Source: Oscillospiraceae bacterium
GTDB lineage: Bacteria > Bacillota_A > Clostridia > Oscillospirales > Oscillospiraceae
Assembly: GCA_017627975.1 (NCBI GenBank)
Contig: JAGAFT010000199.1
Coordinates: 1-9,639, forward strand
Length of the DNA: 9,639 nt
Direction: 5' to 3'
The translations under genes and the position numbers were made by a program. The notes below the pieces were generated by a model. That model searched no databases. It had not been told where the DNA came from and saw only the letters and a program-made list of their open reading frames with translations. Positions 1 through 5,881 of this stretch are shown here, piece by piece (positions within the stretch are counted from its first letter, which is position 1; each line of letters begins with the position of its first letter).

Positions 1-126
1 CAGGTCTATATCCCCGCCGAGGCCGATGGCCGCCGGCTGGGGGATATCAAGTTCGGCTGGATCCACCCCTGTGTCAGCTTCCCCCTGAGCGATGTGGAGC
101 TCTGCGTCTTCCCGACGGCGGAGTAA
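1..126 (+). CDS. C-terminal end of an unrecognised protein (partial)
   Basis: The first frame of the window is open from base 1 and ends at TAA 124-126, giving the last 41 residues of a protein that begins outside the window. The tail reads QVYIPAEADG, continues through a GWIHPC segment and ends VFPTAE. Codon use is GC-rich like the neighbours, and a strong hairpin follows 72 bases later, as expected for the end of a real gene. No catalytic motif or membrane segment is visible in this fragment and I do not recognise the family. The VYIP wording vaguely recalls the end of GyrI-like effector-binding domains, but that is only an impression. Confidence 0.6.
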   Translation, partial: QVYIPAEADGRRLGDIKFGWIHPCVSFPLSDVELCVFPTAE

Positions 127-197
127 ACCCGGCGCGAAGCAGCAAAGACTGACAAAAAGAAACGGGATGGACGGGCGCCATCCATAGGAAATATCGG

Positions 198-231
198 AAA
201 GGCATACCGGCATTTTAACCGGTATGCCTTT
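198..231. terminator. Bidirectional intrinsic terminator hairpin
   Basis: A perfect 13-bp inverted repeat (AAAGGCATACCGG / CCGGTATGCCTTT) encloses the 8-base loop CATTTTAA. The plus strand leaves TTTT at 229-232 and the minus strand leaves a TTT run, so it can terminate the partial gene on the left and the converging phosphate transporter on the right. About 110 bases separate it from the transporter stop codon, and nothing else recognisable lies between 232 and 339. Confidence 0.8.
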
Positions 232-339
232 TGCGTGCTGTTTTTCTGTTGTGGAGCGTTTCCGCGCCCGGGATGCGTCTTCGGCGCACAGGGCCCCGGA
301 GCCCGGCAGAGTCAAACGGGAACCTCTGTCAATCCCCGC

Positions 340-2091
340 TTATATGGCGAAACGGCGGGCATATTCCTCGTAGGCTTCCTGAAACTCCGGCGTTCCTTTT
401 TCCTGCAGCGCGTGCACATACGTATGGGTGCGGAAATCATCTCGCGAAAGCTCGATCATGGCAACGGCGATGTTGGAACAGTGGTCGGAGACTCTCTCGC
501 AGTTCGTGACGATATCGTTGAACACAAAGCCCTGCTGGATCGTACAGACGCCCTGCTGCAGCCGTTCCACATGGTTGAGCTTCATCTGTTCGCAGAGCTC
601 GTCCACGACCTCTTCCAGGGGCTCCACACGGATTGCCAGCGATAGATCTCCCTCGCAGAATGCGGTCATCGTCATACTGATGATCTGACTGACCGCGGCA
701 AAGAGAATGTCCAGCTCCCGTTTCGCGTTGGGGGAAAAAGACAGCCGCTTTTCGTGAAGCTCTTTCGCACTCTCCGCCAGGTTCAGGGCATGGTCAGAGA
801 TCCGCTCAAAATCGGTAAGCGTGTGGAGGTATTTGCTGACTTCCTCGTTCTGCGGCTCTGTCATCTCCTGCCCGGTGACCCGGATGAGGTAGGTGCCGAG
901 AGCATCCTCATAGCGATCCCCGTCGTCTTCCAGGGCCTTTACCTGCTCGAAGCCCTTCTCGCTATAGCCGGAGAAGAGGGCCAAAGCCGCGTGCAGCGAC
1001 TTTTCGGAAACCTGAGACATTTCGTTGATCGTCAGCCTGGACTGCTCGATGGCCAGGGCGGGATAGGCGAGGAAGCGTTCCTCCAGGCGAATAGCGGCCG
1101 CGCCTTTTTCCTCCTTGCGATCCTTTACCAACGCAGTTACCACGGCCTCGATCACATCGGTAAAGGGAAGCAGGAGCAGGATCATCACAAAGCGCAGGAT
1201 GGAGTTGACGGCGGCGAGAGAGAAGGGATTCATGATCTGCCCCAGGAACGGGAAACGGAAAACCGCATTTGCGATATAGAACAGGCAGGCGCATACCAGA
1301 ACGCCGAAGCCGGTGGCGACGGGATACACCAGCGCGGCACGTCTGCCCTCAACGCTGGCCCCGATGGCGGAGAACAGGACCGGAGCGGAAGCGCCGAAGG
1401 CGACGCCCATCAGAAGCGGAAGGGAGGCTTCAAAGCTCATGGCGCCGGTCACGCTCAGCGCCTGCACGATGCCCACAGCGGCGGATGCGGATTGGAGGAG
1501 CGCCGTAAAGAGTGTACCGACAAGGATTCCGACCACAGGGTTCGACATTCTGGTCAAAGCGTTGATGAACCAGTCGGCCTCTCCCAGCCCGCTGACGGCG
1601 GAGGACATGGTGCTCATTCCCACCATCAAAACGGCAAAGCCCATGAGGATGTCTCCGACGTGGCGGTAAACCTGTTTGTTCCCAAACATCCGCAGTCCGA
1701 TCCCGACAACGGCAACCAGCCCGGTCAATGTGGCGGTGGAGACCAACTGGGCAACGCCGTCGGCCCCCTCAATATAGCTGAGGCAAATGACCCACCCGGT
1801 AATGCTGGTGCCCAGGATCGCGCCGAGAATGACGCCGATCCCCTGGCGGACCTTCATCATGCCGGAGTTCACAAAACCGACCGTCATGACCGCGGTGGCG
1901 CAGGAGGATTGGATCACGGCGGTAACGCCGGTCCCCAGCAGCACGCCGCGAAGCGTCGTGCCGGAAAGCTGGTACAGGATCGGCTCCAGCTTGCTGCCGG
2001 ATACTTTTTTCAGCCCGTCGCCCATAAGTCCCATGCCAAACAGGAACATGGCCACGCCGGTAAGCAGAGAGAAGATTTCTGGAATACTCAT
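340..2091 (-). CDS. Na+/phosphate symporter with C-terminal PhoU domain (NptA-like)
   Basis: Predicted 583-residue inner-membrane protein importing inorganic phosphate with sodium (Na/Pi-cotransporter II family). The N-terminal part, about residues 1-325, is a series of hydrophobic helices with the two inverted-repeat signatures of the family: TAVIQSSCATAV (QSS at 61-63) and ALLQSASAAV (Q200). The C-terminal part, about 350-560, is a PhoU-like helical domain with the metal-binding style motifs LEDDGDRYED, DFERISDH and NCERVSDHCSN. PhoU domains in such fusions are thought to restrain or report on uptake. The start at ATG 2091 (MSIPEIFSLL) is chosen because hydrophobic transporter sequence begins there and a weak GGGTGA lies 4 bases upstream. 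The longer ORF to 2229 adds 46 non-conserved residues and would run into the divergent regulator's start region. The usual GANIGTT segments are replaced by GTSITGW and FGASAPV, so ion or substrate details may differ. The divergent PhoB/PhoR-like pair supports a phosphate role. Confidence 0.93.
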   Translation of the reverse strand: MSIPEIFSLLTGVAMFLFGMGLMGDGLKKVSGSKLEPILYQLSGTTLRGVLLGTGVTAVIQSSCATAVMTVGFVNSGMMKVRQGIGVILGAILGTSITGWVICLSYIEGADGVAQLVSTATLTGLVAVVGIGLRMFGNKQVYRHVGDILMGFAVLMVGMSTMSSAVSGLGEADWFINALTRMSNPVVGILVGTLFTALLQSASAAVGIVQALSVTGAMSFEASLPLLMGVAFGASAPVLFSAIGASVEGRRAALVYPVATGFGVLVCACLFYIANAVFRFPFLGQIMNPFSLAAVNSILRFVMILLLLPFTDVIEAVVTALVKDRKEEKGAAAIRLEERFLAYPALAIEQSRLTINEMSQVSEKSLHAALALFSGYSEKGFEQVKALEDDGDRYEDALGTYLIRVTGQEMTEPQNEEVSKYLHTLTDFERISDHALNLAESAKELHEKRLSFSPNAKRELDILFAAVSQIISMTMTAFCEGDLSLAIRVEPLEEVVDELCEQMKLNHVERLQQGVCTIQQGFVFNDIVTNCERVSDHCSNIAVAMIELSRDDFRTHTYVHALQEKGTPEFQEAYEEYARRFAI

Positions 2092-2137
2092 GCAATCACC
2101 CAAATCGACAAAATCTTCTCGCAGTGTAGTCCTCTGC

Positions 2138-2176
2138 GTTAAATCCTCCACCTGTATAAGGTTAAATCTATGTAAA
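2138..2176 (-). promoter_or_regulatory. Possible Pho box (PhoP/PhoB-type direct repeats)
   Basis: Read on the minus strand, upstream of the phosphate transporter, hexamers TTTACA (2176-2171), TTAACC (2165-2160) and TTTAAC (2143-2138) lie on an exact 11-bp register. The fourth slot at 2154-2149 does not match. PhoP-type regulators of Gram-positive bacteria bind TT(A/T/C)ACA repeats spaced one helical turn apart. The octamer GTTAAATC also occurs twice on the plus strand (2138-2145 and 2161-2168). The candidate binder is the regulator encoded next door, acting on the transporter, its own promoter, or both. Three of four repeats is suggestive rather than conclusive. Confidence 0.35.
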
Positions 2177-2180
2177 GTCC

Positions 2181-2210
2181 TTGTTCCGCGCATGCCTTTT
2201 GTGCTACTAT
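2181..2210 (+). promoter_or_regulatory. Sigma-A-type extended -10 promoter of the two-component operon
   Basis: A -35 TTGTTC (2181-2186) and a -10 TACTAT (2205-2210) are separated by 18 bp. The -10 is preceded by TG one base upstream (2202-2203), forming an extended -10. The predicted transcription start near 2217 is only about 15 bases before the regulator's ATG, giving a very short leader that contains the Shine-Dalgarno sequence AAGAGGTGA. Confidence 0.6.
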
Positions 2211-2231
2211 TCCGGGTAAGAGGTGACACGG

Positions 2232-2909
2232 ATGATTTACCTGCTGGAAGACGATGACAGTATTCGCAAACTGGTGGTCTATGCTTTGAAGAGTCAGGGC
2301 CATGAGGCGGAAGGCTACGATAAGCCGTCCGCCTTTTGGGCAGCGGTGCAGAAAGCCGTTCCGAAGCTGGTATTGCTGGATATCATGCTGCCGGAAGAGG
2401 ACGGCATATCTGTTTTGAAAAAGCTGAAGGGAAAGCGGGAAACCGGGAACGTCCCCGTCATCATGCTTACGGCGAAGGGCTCGGAATATGAGCGGGTGGA
2501 AGGGCTGGACGCCGGTGCGGACGACTACATGGTCAAGCCCTTCGGAATGATGGAACTTATGGCGCGGGTGCGCGCGGTGCTGCGCCGAAGGGGGCCGGCT
2601 GCCGCAGCGGCAGAATACCGCATCGGAAGGCTGCGCCTCTCACCGGACAGCCATGAGGCAACGGTCGCGGGCGAGCGGATCCCCCTGACCGCAAAGGAAT
2701 TCTCGCTGCTCTGCCTGCTGGCAGAGAACGAAGGAAAGGTCCTCACGCGTTCCTATCTGATGGACCGGGTGTGGGATCTGGGCAGCGAGCCGGAAAACCG
2801 CACGCTGGATGTGCATATCCGCACGCTCCGGGCCAAACTGAGCGAATGCGGGGCGGCCATCGAAACGGTGCGCGGTGTCGGCTATCGACTGAAGGACGGA
2901 GAGAAATGA
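2232..2909 (+). CDS. OmpR/PhoB-family response regulator
   Basis: A 225-residue DNA-binding response regulator. The receiver domain, about residues 1-115, has the acidic triad LEDDDS near the N-terminus, the phosphoacceptor D50 in LVLLDIMLP, T80 in VIMLTAKG and K102 in YMVKPF. The C-terminal winged helix, about 128-223, shows LTAKEFSLLCLL, RTLDVHIRTLRAKL and the terminal hairpin IETVRGVGYRL, typical of OmpR/PhoB proteins. The start is ATG 2232: GTG 2223 lies inside the Shine-Dalgarno AAGAGGTGA and is not a likely start. The stop overlaps the kinase start in an ATGA, so the two are translationally coupled. Divergence from a phosphate transporter with PhoU suggests a PhoB/PhoP role; an envelope-stress role (the WalR/PhoP superfamily is broad) cannot be excluded from sequence alone. 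Confidence 0.95.
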   Translation: MIYLLEDDDSIRKLVVYALKSQGHEAEGYDKPSAFWAAVQKAVPKLVLLDIMLPEEDGISVLKKLKGKRETGNVPVIMLTAKGSEYERVEGLDAGADDYMVKPFGMMELMARVRAVLRRRGPAAAAAEYRIGRLRLSPDSHEATVAGERIPLTAKEFSLLCLLAENEGKVLTRSYLMDRVWDLGSEPENRTLDVHIRTLRAKLSECGAAIETVRGVGYRLKDGEK

Positions 2910-4231
2910 GGAGAAAGATTTTTGTCAACACCTTTATGCTCGGCGCGTTGATCCTCATTTTCTGCGCGGCCCTTTTCTTTGCGCTGCAGTATTCGCAGAC
3001 CTTGGACGAGACCTATGCCGCGCTGAAGGGCGAGGCGGTGTATGCTGCCAGCGGGCTGAAAACCGGCGGGCAGGAATATCTCGAAAGCCTGGAAAACATC
3101 AATCGCATCACCTGGATCGCAGCGGACGGCACGGTTTTGTACGACAGCGAATTTGCAGACCACAGCGGCAACCAAAGCGACTATGCGGAAGTGAAAGCCG
3201 CCCTGGAAAAAGGGGAAGGGCAAGGGGTGCGGGACTCCACCTCCATGGGAGAGAGCACCATGTATTATGCCTTCCTCTGCGATGACGGGACCGTGCTTCG
3301 CCTCTCGCGTCCGCTGTCCGCCGTTCGCTATGCGCTGCTTGCCGTCAGCCCGGTGCTCTGGGTGCTGCTGCTGGTGCTGATCGTATCGGGGATTATGGCC
3401 TTCAAGGTGGCACAGATGGTCCTTAAGCCGATCAACGAGCTGGACCTGGACGACCTTGACCCGGCCAAGACGTACCCGGAGCTGGCGCCCCTGGTGACCC
3501 GGATCCAGGAGCAGAAAAAAGCCATCCGGGAGGAGATCGAACGAAGAGAAAACCTGCGCAAGGAGTTTTCGGCCAATGTGTCCCATGAGCTGAAAACACC
3601 GCTGACGTCCATCTCCGGCTTCGCGGAGCTGATGCGGGACGGCCTCGTTCCGGCAGACAAGGTCAAGGAATTTGCAGGGGATATCTACCGGGAGTCCCAG
3701 CGGATGATCACGCGTGTGGACGATATCATGCGCCTGAGCAAACTCGATGAGGAAAAGGGCTTTCCGGAGGCCGAGGACATGGACCTCTACGACGTGGCGG
3801 CGGATGTGCTTGCAAACCTGGAGCCCCAGGCGGAAAAGCGGAACATCGCCTTGACGCTTGTCGGAAGCCATGCCGTGATCCAGGGGGGTTTCCCGGTCGT
3901 GCAGGAAATGCTTTTCAATCTTGTGGATAACGCGATCAAGTATAACCGCGACGGGGGCTCCGTCACGGTCCGGGTGAAGGAGGCGGACGGGAAAGCGTCC
4001 GTCTCGGTCACCGACACCGGGATCGGCATTCCGACGGACGAGCAGGATCGTGTGTTTGAACGCTTTTACCGGGTGGACAAGAGTCACTCCAAGCAGATCG
4101 GCGGCACAGGGCTCGGCCTGTCTATCGTCAAGCACGGCGCCCAGCTGCACGGGGCAAAGGTCATGCTCGACAGCGAGCCGGGTAAAGGGACGACGGCCAC
4201 CATCGTTTTCTGCCCGCAAAAAAACCTGTAA
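2906..4231 (+). CDS. PhoR-like membrane sensor histidine kinase
   Basis: A 441-residue membrane sensor kinase, partner of the preceding regulator. A first transmembrane helix spans about residues 9-28, an extracytoplasmic domain 30-140 (containing RITWIAADGTVLYDS, the style of clostridial PhoR sensors), and a second helix 144-168. A short HAMP-like linker and coiled coil follow (about 170-220). The HisKA box FSANVSHELKTPLTSISGF carries phosphoacceptor H227. The ATPase domain shows the N box NLVDNAIKYN (N338, N342), G1 DTGIGIP (370-376), an F box ERFYRVDKSHS and G2 GGTGLGL (399-405), so all catalytic elements are intact. ATG 2906 overlaps the regulator stop by 4 bp and starts MRRKIFVNTF directly before the first helix; an upstream in-frame ATG at 2771 lies wholly within the regulator gene and is rejected. 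The stop codon TAA is embedded in the promoter of the downstream sigma factor. Confidence 0.95.
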   Translation: MRRKIFVNTFMLGALILIFCAALFFALQYSQTLDETYAALKGEAVYAASGLKTGGQEYLESLENINRITWIAADGTVLYDSEFADHSGNQSDYAEVKAALEKGEGQGVRDSTSMGESTMYYAFLCDDGTVLRLSRPLSAVRYALLAVSPVLWVLLLVLIVSGIMAFKVAQMVLKPINELDLDDLDPAKTYPELAPLVTRIQEQKKAIREEIERRENLRKEFSANVSHELKTPLTSISGFAELMRDGLVPADKVKEFAGDIYRESQRMITRVDDIMRLSKLDEEKGFPEAEDMDLYDVAADVLANLEPQAEKRNIALTLVGSHAVIQGGFPVVQEMLFNLVDNAIKYNRDGGSVTVRVKEADGKASVSVTDTGIGIPTDEQDRVFERFYRVDKSHSKQIGGTGLGLSIVKHGAQLHGAKVMLDSEPGKGTTATIVFCPQKNL

Positions 4232-4252
4232 CCTTTTTCCCGGTTCTGCGTC
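4227..4252 (+). promoter_or_regulatory. ECF-sigma-type promoter, probably autoregulatory
   Basis: The -35 TGTAAC (4227-4232, continuing CTTTTT) and the -10 CGTC (4249-4252, continuing TA) are separated by 16 bp. This matches the general consensus recognised by Bacillus-type ECF sigma factors (TGAAAC or TGTAAC, 16-17 bp, CGTC/CGTA/CGAC). ECF genes commonly transcribe their own operon from such a promoter, and an ECF gene starts about 40 bases downstream. The kinase stop codon TAA (4229-4231) lies within the -35 element. An imperfect hairpin (GTTCTG 4243-4248 / CAGAAC 4260-4265) overlaps the -10 and the probable start site. Confidence 0.7.
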
Positions 4253-4292
4253 TATCAGACAGAACACTTCAGAAAGAAGCGGCATCTGTTAT

Positions 4293-4781
4293 ATGAAACC
4301 AGATATCAGCGATCAGCTGTTTTCTCAGTATTATAACGAAGCGCTGCTGTATTCGATCTCTCTTTGCCGGAACCGGACCGTCGCGGAGGACATCGTCTCC
4401 ACCGCCTTCTTCAAGGCCCTGACGCTTTCGGACGACTCCATCCGGGATTTCAAACCCTGGCTTTTGACGGTCTGCCGGAACGAATTCATCAGTATCTGCC
4501 GGAAAAGCAGACGCTTTACCGGAGAGGACGTTCCGGAGGATCTGCCGGACTCCCGGGAAGAGGTCGTGGACGGCATCATCCGCAAGGAGGAGTATCGCTC
4601 GCTGTACCGGGCGATCGACCTGCTGCCGGACGCGCAAAGGGAAGCCATACTTCTCTTCTATTTCTCCGGGCTCCCCATCAAAAGCATTTCGGAGATCACG
4701 GGAAAGAGCGAGGCCAACACAAAGGTGCTGCTGTGCAGAGCACGGGAAAAGCTGAAAACGATCATGGAGGGACAAGCATGA
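4293..4781 (+). CDS. ECF-type RNA polymerase sigma factor
   Basis: A 162-residue sigma-70 family protein of ECF type with only regions 2 and 4. Region 2, about residues 8-74, contains the core-binding and -10 recognition stretch NRTVAEDIVSTAFFKAL followed by FKPWLLTVCRNEFISICRK. An acidic linker (75-100) follows. Region 4, about 104-157, has LLPDAQREAILLFYFSGL and the helix-turn-helix SISEITGKSEANTKVLLCRAR that reads the -35. ATG 4293 begins MKPDISDQLF; the ribosome site is weak (AAAGAAG, about 13 bases upstream), while upstream in-frame sequence belongs to the kinase's 3' end and is not sigma-like. The stop overlaps the next start in ATGA, the usual arrangement for a sigma/anti-sigma pair. 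Transcription probably comes from its own ECF promoter at 4227-4252 plus readthrough from the two-component operon. Confidence 0.93.
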   Translation: MKPDISDQLFSQYYNEALLYSISLCRNRTVAEDIVSTAFFKALTLSDDSIRDFKPWLLTVCRNEFISICRKSRRFTGEDVPEDLPDSREEVVDGIIRKEEYRSLYRAIDLLPDAQREAILLFYFSGLPIKSISEITGKSEANTKVLLCRAREKLKTIMEGQA

Positions 4782-5323
4782 ATTTCGAAGAGGCATACCA
4801 GAGACTTCGGGACGGGACCGCGAGCGATGAGGAGGCGGCCTTTGTCGCCCGGGAACTTGAAAACCTGCGAAGGATCAGCGCCATTCTGGATCACCCGGAC
4901 CTTGCAGACCCCGGGATCCGCCCGGCGGAAACAGAAACCGTCCGGCAGGCGCGGAAGGCTTTTAACCACAAGACCCTGCTTCGTACGGTGGTCATCGTCT
5001 TGTGCAGCCTGCTTGCGACGGCGGCCGTCGTCTGCGGCATTCTCTTTATCCCCTCCAACATCTCCGCCTCCGGGAAACTGCGGATCACGAAAGCACAGGC
5101 GATCGACGCCGCCTATGAATGCCTGGTGGAGCAGGTGGGAGAAGAGCGGGCGTCTTCCTTCTATGTGGACTATGCCCATCGCCATCTGCGCTATGCGGGG
5201 AGCATTTTTGACGCGATCTATGTTTACCGGATCGAATTTGAGGATGCTTTCGGCAGTGAATATGAGATCGAGGTCAATGGAAATTCCGGCTACACGGTCG
5301 TCCGCGATATTGACCTGCGCTAA
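4778..5323 (+). CDS. Probable membrane anti-sigma factor with PepSY-like outer domain
   Basis: A 181-residue protein starting at ATG 4778, overlapping the sigma-factor stop by 4 bp. The N-terminal cytoplasmic part, about residues 1-65, begins FEEAYQRLRDGTASDEEAAFVA, a wording seen at the N-terminus of clostridial anti-sigma proteins. A single transmembrane helix spans about 68-91. The outer part, about 100-180, resembles a PepSY domain: ITKAQAIDAAYECL, then YVYRIEFEDAFGSEYEIEVN and a glycine turn leading to YTVVRDIDL. I infer that the N-terminal segment holds the ECF sigma factor at the membrane and that the outer domain senses an envelope signal or protease. No classic zinc-binding HxxxCxxC anti-sigma motif is visible, so the role rests mainly on gene order and topology. 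PepSY assignment is by pattern and moderately sure. Confidence 0.8.
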   Translation: MNFEEAYQRLRDGTASDEEAAFVARELENLRRISAILDHPDLADPGIRPAETETVRQARKAFNHKTLLRTVVIVLCSLLATAAVVCGILFIPSNISASGKLRITKAQAIDAAYECLVEQVGEERASSFYVDYAHRHLRYAGSIFDAIYVYRIEFEDAFGSEYEIEVNGNSGYTVVRDIDLR

Positions 5324-5339
5324 ACCGGATAGAGGCAGC

Positions 5340-5369
5340 AAGCAGGAGCTCGGAAACGAGCTCCTGCTT
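5340..5369 (+). terminator. Hairpin with GAAA tetraloop after the sigma/anti-sigma pair
   Basis: A perfect 13-bp stem (AAGCAGGAGCTCG / CGAGCTCCTGCTT) is closed by the GNRA tetraloop GAAA (5353-5356), 16 bases after the anti-sigma stop. Only three T residues follow (5368-5370), so it may be a weak terminator or a transcript-stabilising 3' end that works with the next hairpin. Confidence 0.7.
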
Positions 5370-5375
5370 TCAAGT

Positions 5376-5413
5376 CGTCGGCAAAGTCCAGGAAGACGCG
5401 GCCGACGTTTTTT
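5376..5413 (+). terminator. Rho-independent terminator
   Basis: A 7-bp stem CGTCGGC (5376-5382) / GCCGACG (5401-5407) with an 18-base loop is followed directly by six T residues (5408-5413). With the preceding hairpin it forms a tandem end for the two-component and sigma-factor transcripts. Confidence 0.65.
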
Positions 5414-5435
5414 CCGGCCCCCTTTTCCGCTTTTG

Positions 5436-5640
5436 GCAGGGAGGGGCTGGGCTGCCGGCTGACCTTTCAGCACCTGGCGGACACCTCCCCGGGGAGCGAT
5501 CGGATGGTTCGGCCGCTGCCTCCCCTGAGCGAAGCTCCGGCGGTATCCGATCGGGAACCGGCACCGGAGCTTCACGCCCATCGCCGGGCGCTCTCTGCGG
5601 CAGCTTTTCACAGGTGAAGGCGGCGGATCGAGGGCGGCGG
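5436..5640. repeat. GC-rich folding intergenic block with interleaved inverted repeats
   Basis: About 200 bases with no convincing gene but dense dyad symmetry. GAAGCTCCGG (5531-5540) pairs with CCGGAGCTTC (5564-5573), and an inner imperfect stem (CGGT 5541-5544 / ACCG 5557-5560) closes on a GATC loop, giving one long hairpin. CGATCGGAT (5497-5505) can instead pair with ATCCGATCG (5545-5553), which lies inside that hairpin, so the pairings interleave. A 12-base palindrome CTCCCCGGGGAG spans 5485-5496, and CCTCCCC occurs twice (5484-5490, 5519-5525). The style recalls the GC-rich intergenic repeats scattered through Oscillospiraceae genomes, but whether this one is repeated elsewhere cannot be seen from one window. 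A structured RNA is the alternative. Confidence 0.4.
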
Positions 5641-5663
5641 CAGCCCCAATTCTTTCGATAATC

Positions 5664-5684
5664 AATCTCGCATTTTGTGAGATT
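5664..5684. promoter_or_regulatory. AT-rich palindrome, possible operator
   Basis: AATCTCGCA (5664-5672) and TGTGAGATT (5676-5684) form a 9-bp dyad (one G-T pair) around TTT. It sits in an island of AT-rich sequence just upstream of a perfect TATAAT at 5691-5696, where a repressor or activator would act on the downstream row of genes. The cognate regulator is unknown. An RNA attenuator role is less likely as the dyad lies upstream of the -10. Confidence 0.4.
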
Positions 5685-5696
5685 ATGGAGTATAAT
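5668..5696 (+). promoter_or_regulatory. Candidate promoter with consensus TATAAT for the downstream gene row
   Basis: A perfect -10 TATAAT lies at 5691-5696. No good -35 is present: the hexamer at 17 bp spacing is TCGCAT (5668-5673), within the palindrome, which would fit a promoter needing an activator or blocked by a repressor bound there. The predicted start near 5703 leaves a leader of roughly 180 bases before the ThpR-type gene. That leader contains a hairpin GCTCCC (5768-5773) / GGGAGC (5783-5788) and another CCCCGCG (5815-5821) / CGC-GGGG (5828-5835). Confidence 0.45.
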
Positions 5697-5881
5697 CAAA
5701 GAAAACTGGTTTGCCGTCCGGCTTTCCGGAGAACGGAGGGGTCCCCCATACCTGCGCATGACGGCCCGCTCCCGGCCGCGCAGGGAGCGAAAGGGAGCGG
5801 AACGAGAGCGAAGACCCCGCGGAGAAACGCAGGGGCAGCAGCGAACGACGGGACCGGCTGAAAAAGAACGGAGCAAATGCC

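Noticed and set aside
754..2142. Plus-strand open frame of 462 codons opposite the phosphate transporter
   Set aside because: Its product is rich in His, Gly, Gln and Asp without domain structure, and it mirrors the clearly real transporter on the other strand; a shadow of GC-rich codon use.
2092..2229. Longer N-terminus for the phosphate transporter (start at 2229)
   Set aside because: The 46 added residues are hydrophilic and unlike the family, and the region contains the promoter and possible Pho box for the divergent operon.
2223..2231. GTG start for the response regulator
   Set aside because: This GTG is part of the Shine-Dalgarno sequence; ATG 2232 gives the usual MIYLLEDD beginning.
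2882..4285. Minus-strand open frame of 467 codons opposite the histidine kinase
   Set aside because: The kinase has every catalytic motif in the right order; the antisense product is His/Arg/Gly-rich and resembles nothing.
4658..5665. Minus-strand open frame of 335 codons covering the anti-sigma gene and the GC-rich block
   Set aside because: Arginine/proline-rich low-complexity product, antisense to a coupled sigma/anti-sigma pair, with no ribosome site; the block's dyads keep the frame open by composition.
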